Part shown: positions 15,955 through 24,105 of the stretch, one piece after another
Layout of the letters: each line of letters opens with the position of its first letter
Position numbering within the stretch: the first letter of the stretch is position 1
Assembly: GCA_002422945.1 (NCBI GenBank)
Contig: DITW01000062.1
Location: 1-45,111, forward strand
Direction: 5' to 3'
Length of the DNA stretch: 45,111 bases
From: Sphingomonadales bacterium UBA6174
GTDB taxonomy: Bacteria > Pseudomonadota > Alphaproteobacteria > Sphingomonadales > Sphingomonadaceae
Position numbers and translations under genes: made by a program
Notes under the pieces: generated by a model
Told to the model about the DNA's origin: nothing
Database searches by the model: none
What the model saw: the letters and a program-made list of their open reading frames with translations, nothing else

Positions 15955-15994
15955 TGCCGCACCCTGTTGCGCCTTTTTCAGTCAGGGCGCGGCA
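15955..15994. terminator. hairpin between dehydrogenase and aminotransferase genes
   Basis: TGCCGCACCCTG (15955-15966) pairs with CAGGGCGCGGCA (15983-15994) with a single G-T type mismatch, around a 16-base loop. It lies in the 115-base gap between the end of the D-malate/tartrate-type dehydrogenase gene and the aminotransferase start, both on the minus strand. No T-run follows, so it may be a weak terminator, processing site or regulator site. Confidence 0.5.
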
Positions 15995-16009
15995 TAAAAT
16001 GCTGCACGC

Positions 16010-17089
16010 TCAGGAGAGCGCGTCCGCCACGGCCTTGCCGCACGACATTGTATTGCTTGCGCCCTTCAGATCGCCGGTGCGAAGCTTTGGTTCGGCCAGC
16101 ACCGCTTCCACCGCCCGCATGATCGCATCGGCGGCGGCCTGTTCGCCCAGATGTTCGAGCATCATCGCCGCCGACCAGATCTGGCCGACCGGATTGGCAA
16201 TGCCCTTGCCCGCGATATCCGGGGCGGAACCATGCACCGGTTCGAACAAGGACGGGAATTTACCTTCCGGGTTGATGCTGCCCGATGGCGCGACGCCAAT
16301 CGTGCCGGTGCAGGCTGGCCCCAGATCGGACAATATGTCGCCAAACAGATTGGACGCGACCACGACATCGAAGCGATCCGGATTCATCACGAATTGGGCA
16401 GTCAGAATATCGATATGATATTTATCCCAGCGCACATCGGGATAGGATGTTGCCATCTCCTCCACCCGTTCATCCCAAAAGGGCATGGTGATGGCGATGC
16501 CGTTCGATTTGGTGGCCGAGGTCAGATGCCGTTCGGGGCGACGGTTCGCCAGTTCAAACGCATAGCGCAGCACACGGTCGACGCCATAACGCGTCATCAC
16601 CGTTTCCTGAATGACGATTTCGCGGTCGGTGCCGGGGAACATATGCCCGCCGACCGAGCTATATTCACCCTCGGTATTTTCGCGCACGATCCACATATCG
16701 ATGCTGCCCGGTTCGCGCCCGGCGAGCGGGCTAGGCACGCCCGGCATCAACCGCGCCGGGCGCAGATTGATATATTGATCATATTCGCGCCGGAATTGCA
16801 GCAACGACCCCCAAAGCGAAATATGGTCCGGGACTTTTTCTGGCCAACCGACCGCGCCAAAGAAAATCGCATCCGGATGGCCGATCTGCTCTTTCCAGTC
16901 ATCGGGCATCATCTGGCCATGCTTGAGATAATAATCGCAATGGGCGAAGTCGTGCCATTTCTGATCAATCGTAAAGCCATAAAGCGAGGCCGCACGTTCC
17001 AATACGCGCATGCCTTCCGGCATCACCTCTTGGCCGATGCCATCGCCGGGAATGACGGAAATTCGATAATTTCTTGCGTTATCAGTCAT
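16010..17089 (-). CDS. D-malate / tartrate dehydrogenase (isocitrate dehydrogenase family)
   Basis: A 359-residue decarboxylating beta-hydroxyacid dehydrogenase. The family frame is clear: IPGDGIGQEVMPEG at the N-terminus, IDMWIVRENTEGEYSSVGG in the middle, DVVVASNLFGDILSDLG (metal-binding Asp residues) and FEPVHGSAPDIAGKGIANP. The stretch LRPARLMPGVPSPL and the YSSVGG segment match the DmlA/TtuC (D-malate, tartrate) branch rather than isopropylmalate or isocitrate dehydrogenase. It would produce pyruvate from D-malate, or oxidise tartrate. It starts 14 bases after the end of the succinate-semialdehyde-type dehydrogenase and belongs to that operon. Confidence 0.9.
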   Translation of the reverse strand: MTDNARNYRISVIPGDGIGQEVMPEGMRVLERAASLYGFTIDQKWHDFAHCDYYLKHGQMMPDDWKEQIGHPDAIFFGAVGWPEKVPDHISLWGSLLQFRREYDQYINLRPARLMPGVPSPLAGREPGSIDMWIVRENTEGEYSSVGGHMFPGTDREIVIQETVMTRYGVDRVLRYAFELANRRPERHLTSATKSNGIAITMPFWDERVEEMATSYPDVRWDKYHIDILTAQFVMNPDRFDVVVASNLFGDILSDLGPACTGTIGVAPSGSINPEGKFPSLFEPVHGSAPDIAGKGIANPVGQIWSAAMMLEHLGEQAAADAIMRAVEAVLAEPKLRTGDLKGASNTMSCGKAVADALS

Positions 17090-17103
17090 ATCATTCCCCT
17101 ATT

Positions 17104-18567
17104 TCACAAATCGAGACCGGCGATGTGAAACGCCTTGATCTCCAGATATTCATCAATCCCCATGGTCCCGCCTTCGCGGCCAAGGCCGGATTGCTTGATC
17201 CCACCGAACGGGGCCATTTCCATCGCAATGGAGCCGGTGTTGAGCGCGACCATCCCCGCCTCCAGCCGCTCCGCCGTGCGGAAGGCGCGGCTCAGATTTT
17301 CGGTGTAGAAATAGCTCGCCAGCCCGAAATTGGTGGCGTTCGCCATCTCGATCCCTTCTTCGTCATGGCGAAAACGGAACAAGGGCGCGACCGGGCCGAA
17401 GGTTTCTTCCGATGCCACGCGCATCGCCTGTGTCGCGCCCGTCAGCACGACCGGCGTCGCAAAATTCTGATAGGCCATCGTATTTTCCGCCTGCGCCAGC
17501 ACCGATGCGCCATGCGACAAGGCATCATCCAAATGGCTGCGGACCTTATCGACCGCCGCTGCATTGATCAGCGGACCGATAGTGCTGCCCGGCATATCGC
17601 CCGCCCCGACCTTCAGTTCGGATACCGCCTTGGCCAATTTCGCCGCGAACGCATCATAGACGCCCTCTTGCACCAAGATACGATTGGCGCACACACAGGT
17701 CTGACCCGCATTGCGGAATTTGCTGACCATCGCGCTTTGCACCGCTTGGTCGAGATTGGCATCATCGAACACGATCAACGGCGCATTGCCGCCGAGTTCG
17801 AGGCTCAGTTTCTTGATCGTCGGCGCGCATTGTTCCATCAACAACGCCCCGACGCGGGTGGACCCGGTGAAGGACAATTTGCGCACCACGGGACTGGAGG
17901 TCAGCTCCGCGCCGATCTCTTGCGGATGGCCGGTCACGATATTGATGACGCCCGCCGGAAAGCCCGCCCGCTCCGCCAATTTCACCAGCGCAAGCGCAGT
18001 ATAAGGGGTCAGTTCCGAAGGCTTGATCACCACCGGACAGCCAGCCGCCAGCGCAGGCGCGCATTTTCGGGTGATCATCGCCGCCGGAAAATTCCACGGC
18101 GTAATCGCCACGGATACGCCAATCGGCTCTTTCATGATGAGGATGCGGCGGTTCGATTCCGGGGCCGGAATCATACTGCCCGATACGCGCTTGCCCTCTT
18201 CGGCGAACCATTTGATGAAGCTCGCGGCATAGCGGATTTCACCCTCGGCCTCGGCGGTCGGCTTGCCCTGCTCTGCCGTCATGATCCGGCCAAGGTCGAT
18301 GATATTCTCCAGCACCAACGCATGCCAGCGTTCCAGCAGCGCCGCGCGTTCGCCCGCCGTCTTGGCCCGCCATGAAGGAAAGGCCGCATTGGCCGCCGCA
18401 ATCGCATCCGCCGTTTCCGATGTGCCGCAATCGGGGATCGTGCCGATCACCGCGCCATTGGCGGGGTTGGTCACTTCGATCAACTTGCCGCTGCGCGCAC
18501 CGATCCATTGGCCACCCACATAGGATTGGCCGATCAACAGACTTTTATCGTTAAGTGCAATTGTCAT
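17104..18567 (-). CDS. gabD: NAD(P)-dependent succinate-semialdehyde-type dehydrogenase
   Basis: A 487-residue aldehyde dehydrogenase from the ATG at 18567, whose first base overlaps the GNAT stop codon (TGATG). GabD-type motifs are visible: VEVTNPANGAVIGTIPD-like entry (IEVTNPANGAVIGTIPDCG), TPWNFPAAMITRKCAPALAA, VVIKPSELTP, LSFTGSTRVGALLM, the catalytic Glu in LSLELGGNAP and the catalytic Cys in FRNAGQTCVCANRI, then FGGIKQSGLGREGG. The QTCVCANR signature and the C-terminus match succinate-semialdehyde dehydrogenases. It probably feeds succinate, or a related acid, from 4-aminobutyrate-like compounds into central metabolism. Exact aldehyde is inferred. Confidence 0.88.
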   Translation of the reverse strand: MTIALNDKSLLIGQSYVGGQWIGARSGKLIEVTNPANGAVIGTIPDCGTSETADAIAAANAAFPSWRAKTAGERAALLERWHALVLENIIDLGRIMTAEQGKPTAEAEGEIRYAASFIKWFAEEGKRVSGSMIPAPESNRRILIMKEPIGVSVAITPWNFPAAMITRKCAPALAAGCPVVIKPSELTPYTALALVKLAERAGFPAGVINIVTGHPQEIGAELTSSPVVRKLSFTGSTRVGALLMEQCAPTIKKLSLELGGNAPLIVFDDANLDQAVQSAMVSKFRNAGQTCVCANRILVQEGVYDAFAAKLAKAVSELKVGAGDMPGSTIGPLINAAAVDKVRSHLDDALSHGASVLAQAENTMAYQNFATPVVLTGATQAMRVASEETFGPVAPLFRFRHDEEGIEMANATNFGLASYFYTENLSRAFRTAERLEAGMVALNTGSIAMEMAPFGGIKQSGLGREGGTMGIDEYLEIKAFHIAGLDL

Positions 18568-19427
18568 CACATCGCCTGACTTACCAAAGAGAAAATGCGC
18601 GCATCGCCATAAGGCGTAATCGGCTTACCACGAACCATATTGGTCACTTGACCGACACAGGGCAGGCCCAGTTCTTCAAGCCATGGCGACAGACCGCTTG
18701 CCTCTGTCACATCCAATCGGCAGAATTTGCCGACCTTGCGCCCCAGCCAATGCGCGATCAGTTCCTTGGCGGCATAGGAATCCGGCGCGATGGTCGGGCC
18801 TATCGAATAGCCCCGCCCGAAACGGCGCACGAGTGAAAAGCCGACCGGCTCATTATCGCGGGTCAGCACGACGCCCCGGCCCACCCGCTGCAATTCGCGA
18901 AACAAGGCGGCACGATCCATGCCCGTTGCCGCGCTGAACATCTGCGTCAACAACTCGCGATCGCGCACGCCCATCGGACGAACGCGCTGCGCGGGCAGCA
19001 ATTCGGGCATTGGCACCGAAAAAGTCGATGATTGATGCTGAAACACCATGCCCGTGGCGACAAAGCCCTCGCTTTCATACAGGCGAATGCCCTCTGTAGT
19101 CGCATTGAGCATGACCGAACGGTCGCCAAGCATATCGAGCATCGCCCGCATCAACTGGCGGCCAATGCCCATGCCCTGACAATGATTGGATACAATCACC
19201 ATGCCAAGCGTCGATGCGTGGTCACCAAAGTCCCAGCTCATGATCGTGCCGACGACCTGCCCTTGATAGACAGCGACCAAGCCCCGGCCATTTTGGAAGA
19301 GAAACTCCCAATCCTCGGGACGGTGCGGCCATTTCTGTTCACTGGACAAAGCATAGCCTGCGGCAAGATCCTCCCGCCGCATGTCGCGATACTCTACTTC
19401 CTGCTTGATCAGCGTTGCCATCATCAT
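18567..19427 (-). CDS. two-domain GNAT N-acetyltransferase
   Basis: A 286-residue protein. The start is placed at 19427, the first of three consecutive ATG codons (19427, 19424, 19421) after an AAGGAAC box; either of the next two is also possible. The longer open frame upstream shows no GNAT sequence. The N-terminal GNAT domain is visible as VAVYQGQVVGTIMSWDFG, then MVIVSNHCQGMGIGRQLM with the acetyl-CoA pyrophosphate motif (QGMGIG), then LYESEGFVATG. A second, degenerate GNAT-like domain follows (VVLTRDNEPVGFSLVRRFG, YSIGPTIAPDSYAAKELIAH). It probably acetylates a small amine or amino acid. The stop overlaps gabD, so they are cotranscribed. Confidence 0.8.
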   Translation of the reverse strand: MMMATLIKQEVEYRDMRREDLAAGYALSSEQKWPHRPEDWEFLFQNGRGLVAVYQGQVVGTIMSWDFGDHASTLGMVIVSNHCQGMGIGRQLMRAMLDMLGDRSVMLNATTEGIRLYESEGFVATGMVFQHQSSTFSVPMPELLPAQRVRPMGVRDRELLTQMFSAATGMDRAALFRELQRVGRGVVLTRDNEPVGFSLVRRFGRGYSIGPTIAPDSYAAKELIAHWLGRKVGKFCRLDVTEASGLSPWLEELGLPCVGQVTNMVRGKPITPYGDARIFSLVSQAM

Positions 19428-19631
19428 TGTTCCTTGGCAGTCTTGCACCTTGGCATTGCGATTGCAGCATAGACAAGCACAACTGGCATTGGCTGCTGGC
19501 TTCACGCGCGTTTCGAAACAAAATAGCGCATCACTTGGACCCGCATTCGTGCAAATGCCGACGCACATCCTGTATATTGATACCAACCCCTTACTTAAAA
19601 GCCCTTTGGGCCATTGAACAGGAATGCCGCC
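19428..19631. promoter_or_regulatory. divergent promoter region of GNAT-gabD and aldehyde dehydrogenase
   Basis: About 200 bases between two divergent catabolic transcripts, so both promoters are here. A short inverted pair GCATT...AATGC is visible around GCATTCGTGCAAATGC, but no clear -10/-35 pair or Lrp site can be named. Confidence 0.35.
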
Positions 19632-21110
19632 ATGACCCATGGATTCGATCCGGAAATGATCCGTATTGCCGCCTCGTCGAACTTCATCGGTGGCAGACGA
19701 GTCATGGGCAATGCGGCCAAGCGTCCTGTGCTGCGCCCATCGGACGGCATTCAATATGCCACGCTCGATTGCGCCAGCACGGCGCAGGTCGAAGAGGCTG
19801 TCGCCGACAGTTACAACGCCTATCGCCACAGCGGCTGGGCCAAGGCCGATCCGCGTGATCGGATGCGGGTGATGCGGCGCTGGGCGGACCTGATCGATGC
19901 GGACATGGACAACCTCGCCCCGCTGGAGGCGCTGGGCTCGACCCGTAACATCACCGAAATCCGTGCATGGGATGTCAATTATTCGGCGGAATGCATCCGC
20001 TTCTTCGCCGAATTCATCGACAAGGTCGGCGGCGAAGTCGCGACCACCACCCCGAACAAGCTCGGTTTCACCATCACCGAACCTTATGGCGTCGTCGCCG
20101 CGATTGCGCCGTGGAATCTGCCGTTGGTCATGTCCGCATGGAAAATCGCGCCCGCGATTGCGGCTGGTAATTCCATCGTGCTGAAGCCCTCGGAACTCAC
20201 GCCGTTCAGCATTATCCGGCTGGCCGAACTCGCGATTGAGGCGGGGCTGCCCAAGGGCGTGTTCAACATCGTGCAGGGCGAAGGCTATGCCGTTGGCGAT
20301 CCGCTGGTACGCCATCCGTTGGTCGGCAAGGTCACCTTCACCGGATCGACCCGCACGGGTGCTGCAATCATGGCTGCCTGCGCCGAAACCGGGCCAAAGC
20401 CGGTGACGCTCGAACTGGGCGGGAAAAGCCCGCAGATCGTGTTCAACGACACCGCCGATCTGGATAAAACAGCGGCCATCGTCGCCAAGGCGATCACCCT
20501 CAATGCCGGGCAGGTCTGCGTCGCCGGATCACGCTTATTGGTAGAGGACAAGGTCGCGGATCAATTTATCGACCGGATCATTACCGCCTTCAAAGCGCAC
20601 CGCCCCGGCCCGACATGGCAGGCAGACGCCACCATCGGCCCGATCATTTCCGAACCGCAGCTCGATCGCATCGACGGCATGGTCCAGCGCGCGCTTGCCT
20701 CTGGTGCCGAGGCGCTCACCGGCGGCAGCCGCGCGCCATCGCCGCAACAGGGCAGCTTTTACAGCCCGACCTTATTGTCCAATATCAGCAGCGACAGCGA
20801 ATGCGTGCGTGACGAGATTTTCGGCCCGGTCCTGACCGTCCAGCGGTTCAGCGAAGAAGATGAGGCCTATGCCATGGCCAATGACAGCCGTTATGGCCTT
20901 GCGGCGGGCGTGCATACCGGCGACCTCGCCCGCGCATTGCGCGCGACCCGCGCGTTGGAGGCCGGGACGGTCTGGGTCAATCGTTATGGCCGCAGCAATG
21001 ACATGATCTTACCGACCGGCGGTTTCAAGCAATCCGGCATCGGCAAGGATCTGGGGCGCGAGGCCTATATGGCTAATCTCAAATCCAAGGTCGCCCTGAT
21101 CGAATTTTGA
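19632..21110 (+). CDS. aldehyde dehydrogenase (PuuC / betaine-aldehyde type)
   Basis: A 492-residue NAD(P)-dependent aldehyde dehydrogenase. The ATG at 19632 is preferred because an AGGAA box lies nine bases upstream; a TTG six codons earlier is the only alternative. Motifs: YGVVAAIAPWNLPLVMSAWK, NSIVLKPSELTPFS, VTFTGSTRTGAAIM, the catalytic Glu in VTLELGGKSPQIVF, the catalytic Cys in LNAGQVCVAGSRLLV and GGFKQSGIGKDLGREAY. The sequence around GQVCVAGSR and the C-terminus fits the gamma-glutamyl-aminobutyraldehyde / aminoaldehyde type. It would oxidise the aldehyde made by the aminotransferase or amine oxidase of the cluster. It is divergent from the GNAT-gabD operon. Confidence 0.9.
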   Translation: MTHGFDPEMIRIAASSNFIGGRRVMGNAAKRPVLRPSDGIQYATLDCASTAQVEEAVADSYNAYRHSGWAKADPRDRMRVMRRWADLIDADMDNLAPLEALGSTRNITEIRAWDVNYSAECIRFFAEFIDKVGGEVATTTPNKLGFTITEPYGVVAAIAPWNLPLVMSAWKIAPAIAAGNSIVLKPSELTPFSIIRLAELAIEAGLPKGVFNIVQGEGYAVGDPLVRHPLVGKVTFTGSTRTGAAIMAACAETGPKPVTLELGGKSPQIVFNDTADLDKTAAIVAKAITLNAGQVCVAGSRLLVEDKVADQFIDRIITAFKAHRPGPTWQADATIGPIISEPQLDRIDGMVQRALASGAEALTGGSRAPSPQQGSFYSPTLLSNISSDSECVRDEIFGPVLTVQRFSEEDEAYAMANDSRYGLAAGVHTGDLARALRATRALEAGTVWVNRYGRSNDMILPTGGFKQSGIGKDLGREAYMANLKSKVALIEF

Positions 21111-21187
21111 TCAAGGCCGCGCCGTATCGCACCTTTCCACGCACCTTCCCTCATCACCCCCCGCCCCCTCTTATCGTCATTCCCGCA

Positions 21188-21305
21188 CCTCCCTCGTCAT
21201 TCCCGCGAAGGCGGGAATCCAGACAGAACGGACCGATGCGGGGTGTGCGACCTTCGATGCGATGGAGTTTCTGGATTCCCGCCTACGCGGGAATGACGAG
21301 GGAGG
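21188..21305. repeat. REPIN: paired inverted REP-like elements between convergent genes
   Basis: A 35-bp element (21188-21222) is repeated in inverted orientation at 21271-21305 with one mismatch. Each copy contains the ATTCCCGC...GCGGGAAT palindrome and can form a hairpin, and the pair together forms a large stem around a 48-base loop. A third partial copy (CGTCATTCCCG) lies at 21175-21185. This is a chromosomal REP doublet, with the ATTCCC-N-GGGAAT core used by dispersed repeats in many proteobacteria. It lies between two convergent genes, where it could also stop transcription. Confidence 0.85.
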
Positions 21306-21332
21306 AGCAACATCAACTGCTGCGCCTAGGTT

Positions 21333-22463
21333 TCAGGCTTTTGCGAACCGCCGAATGTCATAACCCGCCAATGGAATATCGGTTTTCCCCGTGTCGATCA
21401 GTTCGGCCATGGTTTCGCCCACGCCCGGTCCGATCTGGAAGCCGGAACCGGAAAAACCGAACGCATAAAACAGCCCGCTTTCCTTGCCGCTTGGTCCCAT
21501 CACCGGCAGGCTATCGGGCGTATAGCCTTCGATCCCGGTCCAGACCCGGATGATGTTGAGCTTGCCCAATGCCGGGGCAAGGCGACGGATCTGCTGTAAT
21601 TGGCTGACCGTATTCTGCGGCAGGACATAGGCGCGATACAGGTCGGGATAGGACACCGCCCGCGTGCTGCCGCCCAAGATGATATTGCCGCGCGCGACCT
21701 GCCGGAAATAGACGGTTTCCTCTTCCACCGGCGTCATCACGCCCATCGCAGGCGCAATGGCATAAGGCACCGGCTCGGTCACCGACATGGTCGGGGCCAA
21801 GGTCGCAAATGGCACCGGCTCGCCCAATTGGGCCGCGATCTTGTCGCCCCATGCCCCGGCGGTGATCAGCAATATCGGCGCATGAAAAATGCGACCATCT
21901 TCCGTGCGCACTTCCCAATCCGTGCCGATTTTCTCGGCGCTCGCCATCTTGGTATTTTCATGGATTTCTGCCCCCAGCCGCTTGGCCGCGCGGGCAAAGG
22001 CGGGGCTGGCAAGGCGCGGATTGGCATGGCCATCCAATGGCGAATAGGAACCGGCCAACACCTCCGGGCCAAGGAAGGGAAAACGCGCGCGCAACGCGTT
22101 GCCCGTCAATATTTCGAGGTCCAGCCCCATCTGCCGCGCATCGGCGGCATATTGCTCCATCTTCTCGACATTTTCCGGACGGTCGCGATAACAGACGCGC
22201 ATATGGCCGGACTGGAGATATTCCACATCCGAACCGAGCAATTCCTTGGCCTTGCGCCAAGTTTCAATCGCCCGATTGGCCAAGGGCAGTTGATCGATAG
22301 GCCGGCCCTGACGGCGGACATTACCGAAATTGGTGCCGCTCGCCTGACGCCCGACCAGATCGGTTTCCAGCAACGTCACCGACCGCCCGCGCTGGCGCAG
22401 GAAAAAGGCCGCAGAACAGCCCATCAGGCCGCCGCCGACGATAATGACATCGCTCCGGCTCAT
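21333..22463 (-). CDS. FAD-dependent amine/opine dehydrogenase, catalytic subunit (OoxB/HcnC-like)
   Basis: A 376-residue flavoprotein of the DAO family. The FAD-binding GXGXXG is seen as DVIIVGGGLMGCSAAFFL, followed by VTLLETDLVGRQASGTNFGN, then a catalytic region ending in GLFYAFGFSGSGFQIGPGVG. It is close in type to the beta subunit of opine, octopine or nopaline oxidase and D-hydroxyproline dehydrogenase, and to HcnC. It would oxidise a secondary amine C-N bond and pass electrons on. It overlaps the large FAD/NAD subunit by four bases and is the last gene of the nine-gene operon; a REPIN lies just downstream. Substrate not readable from sequence. Confidence 0.88.
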   Translation of the reverse strand: MSRSDVIIVGGGLMGCSAAFFLRQRGRSVTLLETDLVGRQASGTNFGNVRRQGRPIDQLPLANRAIETWRKAKELLGSDVEYLQSGHMRVCYRDRPENVEKMEQYAADARQMGLDLEILTGNALRARFPFLGPEVLAGSYSPLDGHANPRLASPAFARAAKRLGAEIHENTKMASAEKIGTDWEVRTEDGRIFHAPILLITAGAWGDKIAAQLGEPVPFATLAPTMSVTEPVPYAIAPAMGVMTPVEEETVYFRQVARGNIILGGSTRAVSYPDLYRAYVLPQNTVSQLQQIRRLAPALGKLNIIRVWTGIEGYTPDSLPVMGPSGKESGLFYAFGFSGSGFQIGPGVGETMAELIDTGKTDIPLAGYDIRRFAKA

Positions 22464-23815
22464 GCCTCATCCTCCGCAACGCCAACCGAGATCGGCTTAA
22501 CCGGCGCCTGCCCGCGTAGCCGTCCAATCGCCTCAATCGGCAGATCACGCGCCGCCGCCAGCACTTCTGCCCCGGCCAGACCGCAATAACGGCCCTGACA
22601 ACGCCCCATGCCAACCCGGTTGAATGCCTTGGCGCGGTTGGCTTCAGATGCATCGACCCGGCGCATCTCGCCCACTGTCACGCCCTCGCACCGGCACAGG
22701 ACCACATCATCCGCCAGGTCCGCAATCTGTTCATGCGGCCAGGGAAAGGCTTCCGCCAAGCCTGTAGCAAAGCGGGCATAATTGGCGACCGCCTGCCGCA
22801 ACGCCCAACGATCGGACGCGGCAACGCCCATGTCGGACAACAAGGTCATCGCCGCCAATTGGCCACTGGCTTCCGCCGAACGCGCCCCTAAAATCCGCGC
22901 GCCATCGCCCGCGAGATAAACGCCGTCCACCGAACTGCGGCCATCCGCATCGACCACCGGCAGCCATTGCCGTGTCACGGAATCAAACCTGAATGCGCAC
23001 CGGGCGAGATCGGCCAATTGTGTTTCAGGTCGCAAATGATGCCCCATCGCGACCGCATCGCAGGCGATCTCATGGATCTTGCCCCCCGCCTCGAACTGGA
23101 GGCTGCTGACGCCCGTTTCGGGATCACCCAATATTTCGCGCGGCTTTACCCCAGTCATCAAGCGCACCCCGGATTTTTGCAACATACGGGTCAGCATGAT
23201 GCCGTTCCACAATACGCCCGGTTCGGCCAAGAGCTTGGGCAGCGCCTTGATCCGCGCAAAAAATGGTGCGGTATCCAGCACGGCAACGACATTCGCCCCG
23301 GCCTTCACATATTGGCTCGCCACCAGATATAATAATGGTCCCGAACCCATAAACACCACGCGCCGACCAATCGACACGGCCTGCGATTTCAGCGCGACCT
23401 GCGATGCGCCAAGACTGAACACCCCGGCATATTGCCAGCCCTTGACCGGCATCACCCGATCCGTCGCCCCGGTGCAGAGCAACAGCGCATCATATTCAAG
23501 ATCATCGACCCGGCCATTGGCATTGGTCCACACCCGGCCCTGCGAGATATTCCAGACCAATGTGTCGGGCCGATAATCAATCTTGTCCTTCAACCCGTCG
23601 AACGTCTCATGCAGTGAAAGCGCGCGATCTGCCTCGGTCCCGTACAGGCTGTCATAGCCACGGGTGAAGCCTTCCGGCTGGCGGCGATAAATCTGCCCGC
23701 CATCGCGCCGCCCCTCATCGATCACGACCGGACGCACGCCCGATGCGACCAACACTTCCGCCGCCCGCACACCCGCAGGGCCAGCGCCGACAATGATTAC
23801 CCGTGGTTCGGCCAT
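22460..23815 (-). CDS. FAD/NAD-linked subunit of opine-oxidase-like enzyme with BFD-like cluster (OoxA/HcnB-like)
   Basis: A 451-residue flavoprotein. The N-terminal FAD site is VIIVGAGPAGVRAAEVL, and a second dinucleotide fold follows (LGASQVALKSQAVSIGRRVVFMGSGP). The C-terminal BFD-like iron-sulfur module is seen as VVLCRCEGVTVGEM, then GMGRCQGRYCG, with four Cys in a CxC...CxxxxC arrangement. This domain order is that of the OoxA/NoxA/HcnB subunits. It overlaps the 2Fe-2S subunit by 19 bases. It probably channels electrons from the catalytic subunit to the respiratory chain. The enzyme would be membrane-associated, but no membrane helix is visible. Confidence 0.9.
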   Translation of the reverse strand: MAEPRVIIVGAGPAGVRAAEVLVASGVRPVVIDEGRRDGGQIYRRQPEGFTRGYDSLYGTEADRALSLHETFDGLKDKIDYRPDTLVWNISQGRVWTNANGRVDDLEYDALLLCTGATDRVMPVKGWQYAGVFSLGASQVALKSQAVSIGRRVVFMGSGPLLYLVASQYVKAGANVVAVLDTAPFFARIKALPKLLAEPGVLWNGIMLTRMLQKSGVRLMTGVKPREILGDPETGVSSLQFEAGGKIHEIACDAVAMGHHLRPETQLADLARCAFRFDSVTRQWLPVVDADGRSSVDGVYLAGDGARILGARSAEASGQLAAMTLLSDMGVAASDRWALRQAVANYARFATGLAEAFPWPHEQIADLADDVVLCRCEGVTVGEMRRVDASEANRAKAFNRVGMGRCQGRYCGLAGAEVLAAARDLPIEAIGRLRGQAPVKPISVGVAEDEA

Positions 23816-24105
23816 GTGACCTCCGGCTGGCTGGTGCTGATCTGCTGGCCATTTTCAACCGGGGTCGAACAGGCGCGCAACCGCCCGCCATCCGCAGTCC
23901 AGACCCAGCAATCCTGACATGCGCCCATCAGGCAGAACCCCGCCCGCTTTTCCGGGCCGAATTCCGCCGACCGCAGCGATGCCCCGCTTGATAGCATCGC
24001 CACCATCAACGTATCGCCCACCATCGCCTGTACCGGCTGGCCATCGACGATGATATTGACTGTGGGCCGGTCCGTTTCGGCCAATCGCGTGAAACGCCCG
24101 TTCAT
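23797..24105 (-). CDS. small (2Fe-2S) subunit of opine-oxidase-like enzyme (HcnA-like)
   Basis: A 102-residue ferredoxin-like protein. The start at 24105 is chosen because its ATG overlaps the ABC ATPase stop (ATGA); a longer frame would run into that gene. Cysteine ligands are in GFCLMGACQDCWVW and RACSTPV, a CxxxxCxxC...C pattern of plant-type 2Fe-2S proteins. A short N-terminal beta strand region (TVNIIVDGQPVQAMVGDTLM) fits the HcnA fold. It overlaps the large subunit by 19 bases, so the three subunits of one complex are coded together. Confidence 0.9.
   Translation of the reverse strand: MNGRFTRLAETDRPTVNIIVDGQPVQAMVGDTLMVAMLSSGASLRSAEFGPEKRAGFCLMGACQDCWVWTADGGRLRACSTPVENGQQISTSQPEVTWPNHG

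Noticed and set aside
17074..18375. 433-codon plus-strand open frame opposite gabD
   Set aside because: High-GC coding bias produces long antisense frames; no motif or ribosome site was found.
19428..20315. Long extension of the GNAT frame upstream of its ATG cluster
   Set aside because: It runs antisense through the aldehyde dehydrogenase and its residues do not resemble any domain; the GNAT fold starts only after the ATG cluster near 19427.
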